Program-made: the position numbers and the translations under genes | Assembly (NCBI GenBank): GCA_964424125.1 | Contig: CAYRHS010000003.1 | Span: 1-45,132, forward strand | DNA length: 45,132 nucleotides | Direction: 5' to 3' | DNA from: CAYRHS01 sp964424125 | GTDB taxonomy: Bacteria; Actinomycetota; Acidimicrobiia; IMCC26256; JAOSJL01 | Notes under the pieces: model-generated | What the model was told of the DNA's origin: nothing | The model's input: only the letters and a program-made list of their open reading frames with translations | Database searches by the model: none | Shown: piece by piece, positions 7,955 through 15,038 of the stretch | How positions within the stretch are numbered: the first letter of the stretch is position 1 | How the letters are laid out: every line of letters starts with the position of its first letter

Positions 7955-9112
7955 ATGGCCGGGATTTCCGGCGGTTTCGAGCCGCCCGCCTACCCACACG
8001 ACCGGCTGGTCGCGCTCCGCCGCCTCGCCGAGCTCGCCCCCGGCGGCCTGGTCGACTGCTCGACCGGAGCCCCGACCGAATCGGCTCCCGCCGTGGTCCG
8101 TGCGGCGCTCGAGGCCGCGTCGCAGGCCGTCGGGTACCCACCGTCGATGGGCACGGTCGAGTTCCGGGAGGCGGCGTGCGCGTGGATGCGCCGGCGGCTC
8201 GGGGTGAGCGTCCCGGCCGACCAGGTGCTGGCGTGCGTGGGTACGAAGGAGTTCGTGACGTCGTTGCCGCGAATGCTGCACCTGCGTGACCCGAGCCGTG
8301 ACACCGTCCTGTACCCGGCGGTCGCCTATCCCAGCTACGAGATGGGTGCCCAACTCGCGGGCCTCCGTGCGGTACCGGTTCCCGTCGACGGCGATTGGCT
8401 CCCCGACCTCGATCGGGTCGCGGACGGGGACGGGGAGCGGACGCTCCTGTTGTGGCTGAACGAGCCCGGGAACCCGACCGGCTCCGTTGCGTCCTCTGCG
8501 TACTACGCACGTGCGGCTGCGTGGGCTCGGGAGCGACGGATCGTCCTAGCGTCCGACGAGTGCTACGTCGAGCTCTCCGACGTCGCCGGCAGTGGCCACC
8601 CGCTGACCACGATCCTGGGCGAGGGCCTCGATGGGCTGCTTGCAGTCCACTCGCTGTCCAAGCGGTCGCACATGCCGGGGTTCCGCGCCGGCTTCGCCGC
8701 CGGGGACGCAGCGCTCGTCGAGTACCTGGGGCTGGTCCGGAAGCACGCGGGGCTCATGGTGCCGACGCCGGTCCAGGCGGCGGCGGTGGCCGCGCTCGAG
8801 GACGACGGGCACGTCGAGGCAGCACGGCGCACGTACACCAGGCGGCGCGCGGCCGCGATCCCCGTGCTCGCCGAGCACGGTCTCGTGCACGACGGAGGCC
8901 CGGGCACCTTCTACCTGTGGCTCCGCAGCGCCGTCGGCGCCGACGACGGTTGGGAGCTCGCGGGCCGGTTGGCCGAGGTGGGCGTGCTCGCGGCCCCGGG
9001 GGACCTGTACGGCGCCGCGGGGGCGGACCACGTCCGGCTCGCGCTCGTGCAGCCGACCGAACGTCTCGTGCCCGCGCTCGAAGGTCTCGGCTCGTCCGTC
9101 GCCGCGAGCTGA
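7955..9112 (+). CDS. dapC: N-succinyldiaminopimelate aminotransferase DapC
   Basis: A PLP-dependent class I/II aminotransferase of 385 residues that makes N-succinyl-LL-2,6-diaminopimelate from the keto acid, with glutamate as donor. Visible pieces are DCSTGAPTES near the N-terminus, GYPPSMGTVEFREA, LLWLNEPGNPTGS (166-178), ASDECYVEL, and the Schiff-base lysine Lys236 in SLSKRSHMPGFRAGF. The start MAGISGGFEPPAYPHDRL is the usual start of actinobacterial DapC. It lies 41 bp before dapD and is divergent from the SDR operon. The pathway assignment is strengthened by dapD and dapE behind it. Confidence 0.95.
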   Translation: MAGISGGFEPPAYPHDRLVALRRLAELAPGGLVDCSTGAPTESAPAVVRAALEAASQAVGYPPSMGTVEFREAACAWMRRRLGVSVPADQVLACVGTKEFVTSLPRMLHLRDPSRDTVLYPAVAYPSYEMGAQLAGLRAVPVPVDGDWLPDLDRVADGDGERTLLLWLNEPGNPTGSVASSAYYARAAAWARERRIVLASDECYVELSDVAGSGHPLTTILGEGLDGLLAVHSLSKRSHMPGFRAGFAAGDAALVEYLGLVRKHAGLMVPTPVQAAAVAALEDDGHVEAARRTYTRRRAAAIPVLAEHGLVHDGGPGTFYLWLRSAVGADDGWELAGRLAEVGVLAAPGDLYGAAGADHVRLALVQPTERLVPALEGLGSSVAAS

Positions 9113-9153
9113 CCAATACGCTGGACCCGCGCCGCGAGCGACCGGAGGGCCGC

Positions 9154-9981
9154 ATGGACGACCTCGCGTCGACGATCACCAGGCTCTGGGAGCATCGCGA
9201 CGCGCTCGACCGTGTCATGCCGGAGACCGACGCGAGCGATGTTGTTCGTGAAGCGGTGGGTCGGCTCGATCGCGGCGAGGCCCGGGTCGCGGAGCTCGTG
9301 GACGGGCAGGTGATGGTGCACGAGTGGACCAAGGAGGCGGTGCTCCTCCTGTTCCGGCTCTCCGAGATGGAGACCATCGAGCTCGGTCCGTTCGAGTACG
9401 CGGACAAGATCCCGCTCAAGTCGGACTTCGCGGCCGCGGGCGTGCGGGTCGTCCCCGGCGCCTCGGCCCGCTTCGGGTCGTATCTCGGCCGCGGCGTGAC
9501 GATGATGCCGTCCTACGTGAACATCGGTGCCCACGTGGGAGCCGACACGCTCGTGGACACGTGGGCGACGGTGGGTTCCTGCGCGCAGATCGGCGAGCGG
9601 GTCCATCTGTCGGGGGGCGTCGGCATCGGTGGAGTGCTCGAACCCCCGCAGGCGGCGCCGGTGATCATCGAGGACGACGTCTTCGTCGGGTCCCGCTGCA
9701 TCGTTGTCGAGGGCGCCCGGGTGCGACGAGGCGCGAAGCTCGGCGCCGGCGTCGTGCTCACCTCCTCGACGCCGGTCATCGAGGCCGAGACCGGTGACGT
9801 GGTCGCCCGCGGAGACGTTCCCGAACGGGCCGTCGCCGTGGCCGCGACGCGAGCGCGGTCCTTCCCGGGGGGCGAGTTCGGCCTCGCGGCAGTCCTCGTG
9901 CTGCGGTACCTCGAGGAGGGCGAGGAGCACGACAAGCTGAAGCTCAACGCGATCCTGCGCGAGCACGGGCTGGCCCCGTGA
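9154..9981 (+). CDS. dapD: Tetrahydrodipicolinate N-succinyltransferase DapD (E. coli-like type)
   Basis: DapD succinylates tetrahydrodipicolinate with succinyl-CoA, the committed step of the succinylase branch. The 275-residue protein has an N-terminal helical domain and then left-handed beta-helix hexapeptide repeats (SYVNIGAHVGADTLVDTWATVG, LSGGVGIGGVLEP, IIEDDVFVGSRCIVVEG). MPSYVNIGA...VDTWATVGSCAQIG and HLSGGVGIGGVLEP match the E. coli enzyme closely, as does the length (274 in E. coli). It does not look like the longer mycobacterial DapD. CCGGAGGGC precedes the ATG. Its stop overlaps the dapE start. Confidence 0.96.
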   Translation: MDDLASTITRLWEHRDALDRVMPETDASDVVREAVGRLDRGEARVAELVDGQVMVHEWTKEAVLLLFRLSEMETIELGPFEYADKIPLKSDFAAAGVRVVPGASARFGSYLGRGVTMMPSYVNIGAHVGADTLVDTWATVGSCAQIGERVHLSGGVGIGGVLEPPQAAPVIIEDDVFVGSRCIVVEGARVRRGAKLGAGVVLTSSTPVIEAETGDVVARGDVPERAVAVAATRARSFPGGEFGLAAVLVLRYLEEGEEHDKLKLNAILREHGLAP

Positions 9982-11057
9982 GCGGCATCGACCTGCTCGC
10001 CCTCACGGCCGAGCTCGTCGACATCCCTTCGTTGAGCCGCCACGAGACCGCACTGGCGGACCGGGTGGAACGGGAGCTGGCCGAGGTGCGGGGTCTCGAC
10101 GTCGTCCGGGTCGGTGACAACGTCGTGGCGCGCACCGATCTCGGCCGGGACCAGCGGCTCCTGCTGGCAGGCCATCTCGACACCGTCCCACCGCACGACG
10201 ATGCCGGTGCCCGCGTCGAAGGTGACGTGTGCTGGGGACTCGGCTCGGCCGACATGAAGTCGGGCCTGGCGGTGTTTCTCGCGCTCGCGCGGACACTGGA
10301 TGCCCCCGCGCTCGACGTCACCTTCGCGTTCTACGCGTGCGAAGAGGTCGCGCACGCCGACAGCGGGCTCGGCGCGCTGTTCGATGAGCATCCCGAGCTG
10401 TTGGTGGGGGATGCGGCTGTCGTCGGAGAGCCGACGGGCGGTCACATCGAGGCCGGCTGTCAGGGATCGTTGCGGGTGGTCGGTCGCTTCGACGGGCGCC
10501 GCGCCCACACGGCCCGTCCCTGGCTCGGCCGGAACGCGATCCACCGGTTGGGTCCGGTGCTGGATCGCATCGAGCGCGGCGGTGACCGCCGGGTGTCCAT
10601 CGAAGGTTGCGACTACCGGGAATCGATCCAGGCCGTCGCGATCGAAGGTGGTCACGGCGGGAACGTCGTCCCGGACCGGGCCCTGCTCACGGTGAACCAC
10701 CGCTTCGCGCCGGACCGCAGCCCCGAGGAGGCACGGCGCTACGTCGCCGAGATGCTCGAAGGCGCGGACGCGACCGAGGAGATCGACTTCGCACCGGCAG
10801 CGTCGCCCGCGCTCGACCATCCGCTCCTCGCGGCCTTGGTAGCCGACGAGCGCACGGAGGTCCGCGCGAAGCTCGGCTGGACCGACGTCGCGCGTTTCGC
10901 CGCGCACGGCATCCCCGCGACGAACTTCGGGCCCGGTGAGGCTGCGGTCGCGCACACGGCCGAGGAACACGTCGATCGTGCGCAGATCGAGCGCGTCTTC
11001 GCGGTCCTCGGGCGAGTGGTCGCGAACGGGCCTCCGACCGCTACGCTCCAAACGTGA
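9978..11057 (+). CDS. dapE: Succinyl-diaminopimelate desuccinylase DapE
   Basis: A zinc-dependent M20A amidohydrolase of 359 residues that releases LL-diaminopimelate and succinate. Metal ligands and catalytic acid can be read: His66 and Asp68 (GHLDTVP), Asp92 (GSADMKSG), and Glu122-Glu123 (CEEVAH). The lid domain lies at about 165-280 with EGGHGGNVVPD, and the late segment LGWTDVARFAAHGIPATNFGPG is typical of DapE. It starts with GTG in a GTGA overlap with dapD and ends in a GTGA overlap with the next gene. It is the last enzyme before DapF. Confidence 0.95.
   Translation: MSGIDLLALTAELVDIPSLSRHETALADRVERELAEVRGLDVVRVGDNVVARTDLGRDQRLLLAGHLDTVPPHDDAGARVEGDVCWGLGSADMKSGLAVFLALARTLDAPALDVTFAFYACEEVAHADSGLGALFDEHPELLVGDAAVVGEPTGGHIEAGCQGSLRVVGRFDGRRAHTARPWLGRNAIHRLGPVLDRIERGGDRRVSIEGCDYRESIQAVAIEGGHGGNVVPDRALLTVNHRFAPDRSPEEARRYVAEMLEGADATEEIDFAPAASPALDHPLLAALVADERTEVRAKLGWTDVARFAAHGIPATNFGPGEAAVAHTAEEHVDRAQIERVFAVLGRVVANGPPTATLQT
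11042..11047 (+). promoter_or_regulatory. Possible internal leaderless promoter (TACGCT) inside the end of dapE
   Basis: TACGCT lies 6 nt before the GTG of the flavin-reductase-like gene, the same spacing as at the nrdR and pepF starts. It would give a leaderless transcript independent of dapCDE. It may also be chance, since the bases code for the end of DapE. Confidence 0.3.
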
Positions 11058-11650
11058 GCGGGCGAATCGTCTCGATCCCGGCCGACGAGCCGGTGTGGGA
11101 GCACGTCTACACGGTCGCTCCTCTGGTGATCGTGGGGACTCGAGAGCCCGATGGGTCCCACGACCTGGCGCCGAAGCACATGGCGATGCCGGTCGGCTGG
11201 CAAGACCTCTTCTGCTTCGTGTGCAGCCCGCGCCACGCCACCTACGTCAACATCGTCGAACGCGGCGCGTTCACGGTCAGCTTCCCTCGCCCGGAACAGG
11301 TGGTCGAGGCCGGCCTCGCCGCCAGCCCCCGCGTCGACGACGGCTCCAAGCCCACCCTCGCGGCACTGCCGACGACACCGGCGTCGACGGTCGACGGGGT
11401 ACTGGTGGAGGGCTCGTACCTCTACCTGGAGTGCGAGCGCGAGCGGATCATCGACGGGTTCGGCGATTGGAGCATGATCGTCGGCCGCATCGTCGCGGTG
11501 AGCGCGCTCGAGGATGCCCTGTTGCGCTTCGAGCGCGACCCCGCGGATCAGGTGCGGGCGGTGCCCCTGCTGGCGTTCCTGAGCCCCGATCGTTTCGCGC
11601 AGGTGGACGACAGCCGCTCGTTCCCGTTCCCCCTCGACTTCCGCCGGTGA
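11054..11650 (+). CDS. Flavin reductase-like (FMN-binding split-barrel) protein
   Basis: A 198-residue protein resembling the flavin reductase domain family. The pieces APLVIVGTREPDGSHDLAPKHMAMPVGW, FCFVCSPRHATYVNI and FTVSFPRPEQV correspond to the FMN-binding beta-barrel, and GDWSMIVGRIVAV to the closing strands. Such proteins reduce or bind FMN, sometimes for a partner monooxygenase; no partner is nearby. GTG start overlaps the dapE stop, and its own stop overlaps the next start (GTGA both times), so it is translated within the dap unit. Its link to DAP synthesis is unknown. Confidence 0.75.
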   Translation: MSGRIVSIPADEPVWEHVYTVAPLVIVGTREPDGSHDLAPKHMAMPVGWQDLFCFVCSPRHATYVNIVERGAFTVSFPRPEQVVEAGLAASPRVDDGSKPTLAALPTTPASTVDGVLVEGSYLYLECERERIIDGFGDWSMIVGRIVAVSALEDALLRFERDPADQVRAVPLLAFLSPDRFAQVDDSRSFPFPLDFRR

Positions 11651-12840
11651 GCCGCACGCCGCAGCCCGAGCTCGTGCTCTCGTGGCTGCGGGAGCGTGCC
11701 CCGGAGATGGCGACGACGTTGCGCCGCTTCGCCGGCATGGAGTCGCCCAGCTCCGATCCGTCGGCGCAAGCCCCGGCGTTCGAGTTCCTCGCCACCGAGC
11801 TGGAGGCACTGTCCTTCGCCGTCCGGCGGATCCGCGGCCGCGAGGTCGGTGACCATCTCTACGCGCGGCCTCGCGACCGGGAGTACGGGAGACCGTGCCA
11901 GCTGTTGCTCGGCCATCTCGACACGGTCTGGCCCGTGGGGACCCTCGAGGAGATGCCCATGGTCCGCGACGGTGACGTCCTGCGGGGGCCGGGGACCTTC
12001 GACATGAAGGGTGGGCTCGTCCAGATGCTCTACGCGTTCCGCGTGCTCTGGGAGTTCGACGCGGAGCTGCCGGCCACGCCGGTGGTGTTCGTGAATGCGG
12101 ACGAGGAGATCGGCAGCCCCGAATCGACCCGTTGGGTGCGGTTGCTCGCGCGGCGAAGCACGCGGGCCTTCGTGCTGGAGCCCTCGTTCGGCAGCGAGGG
12201 CGACCTCAAGACCGGCCGCAAGGGAGTCGGACATTTCGTGGTGAAAGCGTGCGGAAGCGCGGCCCACGCGGGCATCAACCCGGAAGCAGGTGTCAGCGCC
12301 GTGCTCGAGATCTCCCATCAGATCCAGAGCCTGTTCGCGTTGAACGATCCCGAACGCGGCATCAGTGTCAACGTCGGTACCGTGGACGGTGGTCTCCGGC
12401 CTAACGTCGTCGCCCCCGAAGCGTCGGCCCACGTCGATGCGCGGGTCCTCACCGAGGAAGACGCCCGCGAGGTCGAGAAGGCGATCTTCGGGCTCGAACC
12501 GGCGGCCGAGGGGGTGACCCTCGACATCACGGGTGGCTTCAGCCGGCCACCGATGGAGCCAACGCTGCGTAACCACGTACTCTGGGAGCACGCTCGAGCG
12601 GTCGCGGAGCGGCTCGGCTTCGCGCTCGGAGAGACCGTGGTCGGCGGCGCGTCGGATGGCAACACCGCCAGCCAGCTGACGGCCACCCTCGACGGGCTCG
12701 GAGCGGTGGGTCACGGGGCGCACGCGCAACACGAGCAGGCCATCGTCTCGAAGATGCCAGAGCGGGCGGCGCTGCTCGCGCTGCTCCTCGTCGCTCCCAT
12801 GGAGAGCGGGGGAGGCTCGTCCGAGCCCGGGAACGACTGA
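11647..12840 (+). CDS. M20 family metallopeptidase (glutamate carboxypeptidase-like)
   Basis: A 397-residue M20 peptidase, a distant paralogue of DapE. It has the metal motifs LLGHLDTVWP (His90), GTFDMKGG (Asp119) and NADEEIGSP (Glu153-Glu154), then GSAAHAGINPEAGVSA, GTVDGGLRPNVV and GGASDGNTASQ, all typical of the glutamate-carboxypeptidase (CPG2) branch that removes C-terminal glutamate or cleaves N-acyl amino acids. No signal peptide, so probably cytoplasmic. I chose GTG 11647 from the GTGA overlap; the frame is open much further upstream, but that part antisenses earlier genes. It is followed after 10 bp by the P-loop protein. Confidence 0.88.
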   Translation: MSRTPQPELVLSWLRERAPEMATTLRRFAGMESPSSDPSAQAPAFEFLATELEALSFAVRRIRGREVGDHLYARPRDREYGRPCQLLLGHLDTVWPVGTLEEMPMVRDGDVLRGPGTFDMKGGLVQMLYAFRVLWEFDAELPATPVVFVNADEEIGSPESTRWVRLLARRSTRAFVLEPSFGSEGDLKTGRKGVGHFVVKACGSAAHAGINPEAGVSAVLEISHQIQSLFALNDPERGISVNVGTVDGGLRPNVVAPEASAHVDARVLTEEDAREVEKAIFGLEPAAEGVTLDITGGFSRPPMEPTLRNHVLWEHARAVAERLGFALGETVVGGASDGNTASQLTATLDGLGAVGHGAHAQHEQAIVSKMPERAALLALLLVAPMESGGGSSEPGND

Positions 12841-12850
12841 GAGGGGAGCG

Positions 12851-13876
12851 ATGTCGCCGCACTTCTTCACCAGCGTGACCCGGATCGCGGGACTGGCCGA
12901 ACGGCGGTTCACGACCGCGCTGCTGCCGCGTGATCACTGGGAGACGGGCGACTACGTCGTGGGCGAGATCACGGGGACCTCGCAGCGTCCCTACCGGATC
13001 GAGGTGCCGACCGGACGTCTGGTCGAGGTGTTCTCGGGCGACGAGGTCGTCGGGGCCCTGGGGACGCGGGCGGCGACGCTCGCTCTCGTCGGGAGCTGGA
13101 CCGACGTGGGTGACGACCTGCGCATGGACGCGCTCAGCATTGCGGGCGTGTTCGGGAGGTGCACCTCGGCATCCATGTTCCGGAGCCAGGCGATGCCGGT
13201 GCGGTACGCGGGACACGTCCAGGTGGACGGACGGACGGCGCGCATGCGCGACTTCGCCCTACCGGCCGTGCGCGTCGCGTACGCGGTCCCGACGGTCCTG
13301 ATCATCGGGACGTCGATGGAAGCTGGCAAGACGATGGCCGCGAGGCAGATCATCCGAGTGCTGAAGTCGCGTGGGCTGCGGGTCGGGGCGGGGAAGCTGA
13401 CCGGCGTGGCACGGTACCGGGACGCGCTCACGATGCAGGACGCGGGCGCGGATTGGATCTACGACTTCGTCGACGCCGGCCTGCCGTCGACGGTGCTGCC
13501 GCCGGACGAGTACCGGGAGTCGCTGCAGGCACTGCTCGCGACCCTCGCCCGCCACGACCCGGACGTCGCGGTCGTGGAGTCGGGAGCCTCGCCCCTCGAG
13601 CCCTACAACGGCGACACCGCGATCGACGTGCTCGGTGAGAGCGTGAAGTGCACCGTGCTGTGCGCGAGCGACCCCTACGCGGTCGAGGGGGTGATGTCGG
13701 CGTTCGGTTCGGAGCCCGACGTCGTGTCGGGGCGGGCTGTCAGCACGACCGCGGGCATCGAGCTGGTGCGGAGGCTGACGGGAACCCATGGCGTCAACAG
13801 CGTCGACCCTCGTGCCCGCGACGCCCTCGCGGCCGTGCTCGAAAAGACGTTGGATCTCCCGGCGCTCTCGCCCTGA
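12851..13876 (+). CDS. P-loop NTPase of DUF1611/BioD type
   Basis: A 341-residue protein in two parts. Residues 1-140 form a beta-rich domain I do not recognise. Residues 147-335 form a P-loop domain starting VLIIGTSMEAGKTMAA (150-165), like the GTDxxxGKT loops of DUF1611, BioD and MobB. Further pieces are GAGKLTGVARYRDALTMQDAGADWIYDFVDAGLP and VAVVESGASPLEPYNGD. Some DUF1611 proteins act on D-glutamate (N-acetylation), which would fit a neighbouring M20 carboxypeptidase, but that is inference. GAGAGGGGAG precedes the ATG closely. It ends the dapCDE-flavin-M20 run and is tail-to-tail with lexA. Confidence 0.7.
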   Translation: MSPHFFTSVTRIAGLAERRFTTALLPRDHWETGDYVVGEITGTSQRPYRIEVPTGRLVEVFSGDEVVGALGTRAATLALVGSWTDVGDDLRMDALSIAGVFGRCTSASMFRSQAMPVRYAGHVQVDGRTARMRDFALPAVRVAYAVPTVLIIGTSMEAGKTMAARQIIRVLKSRGLRVGAGKLTGVARYRDALTMQDAGADWIYDFVDAGLPSTVLPPDEYRESLQALLATLARHDPDVAVVESGASPLEPYNGDTAIDVLGESVKCTVLCASDPYAVEGVMSAFGSEPDVVSGRAVSTTAGIELVRRLTGTHGVNSVDPRARDALAAVLEKTLDLPALSP

Positions 13877-13909
13877 GCGCGACGCGCGGGCCGCCGCCGG
13901 TGTGGGCGG

Positions 13910-14536
13910 TCAGAGCCGGCGGAGCACGGTGACGACCTTGCCGTAGATCGACACCTCGTCGGGGTCGTAGACGAGCTCGTCGAGCTCGTCGTTCTCGGGC
14001 CGCAGGACGATCTTGTTCCGTCGGCGGAGGAACGTCTTGACCGTTGCCTCCTCGCCGGGGATTCCCGCGACGACAATCTCGCCGGGCTCGGCCGTGTCCT
14101 GGTGACGGGCCACCACGAGGTCGCCGTCGAAGATCCCGACCTCGAGCATCGAGTCGCCCCGCACGCGCAGCATGAAGAGATCGCCCGTGCCGGTGAGGTC
14201 CTCGGGCAGGGGCACGGTCTCCTCGACGTTCTCCGCCGCGAGGACCCCGGTGCCGGCGGCCACGTCGCCCACCAGCGGGACGTAGCGCACGGGCCGGCGT
14301 TCGACGGCGGCGCCGGACGAGGGTTCGAGCGTGACCTCGATGGCGCGGGGCTTGGTGGGATCCCGCCGGAGGTAGCCCTTGTCCTGGAGGGCCGCGAGGT
14401 GCGCGTGGACGGTCGAGCTCGACGAGAGCCCCACGGCCTCGCCGATCTCTCGCACGCTGGGCGGATAGCCGCGGCGGCGGACCTCGGCGTCGATGAACTC
14501 GAGCACTTGCCGTTGCCGCTCGGTGAGGTCCGTCAT
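13910..14536 (-). CDS. lexA: SOS repressor LexA
   Basis: LexA represses the SOS regulon and cleaves itself when RecA filaments form. The 208-residue protein has the winged helix-turn-helix at 1-65 (LTERQRQVLEFI, GYPPSVREIGEAVGLSSSSTVHAHL). The Ala94-Gly95 cleavage site is in DVAAGTG, and the catalytic dyad is Ser129 (GDSM) and Lys167 (ATVKTF). ATG 14536 gives the usual start MTDLTERQRQ and has GGGGAG upstream; a 22-codon extension would cover the promoter. Its own promoter carries two LexA boxes, so it is autoregulated. The gene is divergent from the LysM gene. Confidence 0.97.
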   Translation of the reverse strand: MTDLTERQRQVLEFIDAEVRRRGYPPSVREIGEAVGLSSSSTVHAHLAALQDKGYLRRDPTKPRAIEVTLEPSSGAAVERRPVRYVPLVGDVAAGTGVLAAENVEETVPLPEDLTGTGDLFMLRVRGDSMLEVGIFDGDLVVARHQDTAEPGEIVVAGIPGEEATVKTFLRRRNKIVLRPENDELDELVYDPDEVSIYGKVVTVLRRL

Positions 14537-14573
14537 GGTGTGCCGCTCCCCGGGCGCCCCGTCGTTTCGAGGG

Positions 14574-14613
14574 ACGGTAACACGATCAGGTGTTCGGGGC
14601 AAACATCTGTTCG
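14574..14613 (-). promoter_or_regulatory. lexA promoter with two SOS boxes
   Basis: Read on the minus strand, TTGCCC (14602-14597), 17 bp, and TACCGT (14579-14574) form a promoter with a start near 14567. Box 1, CGAACAGATGTTTG at 14613-14600, matches 13 of 14 positions of the actinobacterial/Bacillus consensus CGAACRNRYGTTCG and covers the start of the -35. Box 2, CGAACACCTGATCG at 14596-14583, matches 12 of 14 and fills the spacer. LexA on either would block RNA polymerase. Confidence 0.8.
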
Positions 14614-14653
14614 CCCTGGGCGGACCGTCGGGCTTGGGTGCTTGTGCTCCAGG

Positions 14654-14848
14654 GTCGCCTACGACCAGATGCTCGGCGGCGAGCTCGCACCCGCCACCGC
14701 CGGCCCGGTGATCGGTCCCTACCGTGAGGTGCGGGACGAGGTGACCAAGTCGCTCGACGCGATGCTGACCGAGGGCCAGAGCCCCGAGGACGGCCTCGCG
14801 GGCGCGGTCGCGAACGCCGATCGTCTGCTCCAGGACTACAACGCCCGC
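14654..14848 (+). pseudogene. Relic of an ABC-transporter solute-binding protein C-terminus
   Basis: About 65 codons read VAYDQMLGGELAPATAGPVI, then a stretch with YREVRDEVTKSLDAMLTEGQ, then SPEDGLAGAVANADRLLQDY and NAR. This is the pattern of the last helices of family-1-type sugar-binding proteins, which end with an x-PxIxxYxEV segment, a SPE-AL segment and a terminal DYN-R helix. No start codon with an upstream ribosome site or body of the protein is present. The frame runs on past the expected stop into the SOS promoter. I take it as a decayed fragment. The resemblance is from family memory, not a search. Confidence 0.55.
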
Positions 14849-14891
14849 GACCAGGCGCCCGGCCGTTGCCGTCGGCCCGCACCGCCGGGGC

Positions 14892-14936
14892 TTGACAGGG
14901 GAACACCTGTTCGTGTTTCATACGAACAGGTGTTCC
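14892..14936 (+). promoter_or_regulatory. SOS promoter of the LysM gene with two LexA boxes
   Basis: A perfect -35 TTGACA (14892-14897) is followed after 18 bp by TTTCAT (14916-14921). LexA box A, GGAACACCTGTTCG (14900-14913, 12 of 14 against CGAACRNRYGTTCG), fills the spacer. Box B, CGAACAGGTGTTCC (14923-14936, 13 of 14), covers the start site. The cores GAACACCTGTTC and GAACAGGTGTTC are perfect palindromes. Box centres are 23 bp apart. This is strong direct evidence that the LysM gene is damage-inducible. Confidence 0.88.
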
Positions 14937-14949
14937 CTCCCCCCGATAA

Positions 14950-14972
14950 CTGTCACACCCGGGTGGTTCGAT
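14950..14972 (+). promoter_or_regulatory. Second promoter-like motif of the LysM gene (CTGTCACAC-N8-TTCGAT)
   Basis: CTGTCACACCCGG at 14950-14962 recurs exactly before rmuC (26789-26801). At both places an 8-bp spacer after the first 9 bases leads to a -10-like hexamer (here TTCGAT at 14967-14972). The layout resembles the LexA-independent RecA-NDp/PafBC promoter of mycobacteria (TTGTCRGTG-N8-TAnnnT), although three bases of the upstream element differ. Inference. Confidence 0.4.
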
Positions 14973-15038
14973 CGCAGCCGTGAGGGGCGAGATCCCCAGG
15001 GACGACGCAACGCACCCGAGACGGAACGGAAGAGCGAC

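Larger units (their letters stand above)
14537..15038. other. 502-bp lexA-LysM intergenic region: two SOS promoters and a gene relic
   Basis: This is the only gap over 300 bp. From left to right it holds the lexA promoter and operators (14574-14613), a relic of an ABC solute-binding-protein gene (14654-14848), the SOS promoter of the LysM gene (14892-14936), a second promoter-like motif (14950-14972) and a leader of about 65 nt. I see no intact gene in it. Confidence 0.8.

Noticed and set aside
13877..13909. GC-rich hairpin between the P-loop gene and lexA as a bidirectional terminator
   Set aside because: Possible pairing of GCCGCC with GGGCGG is weak and there is no T-run on either strand.
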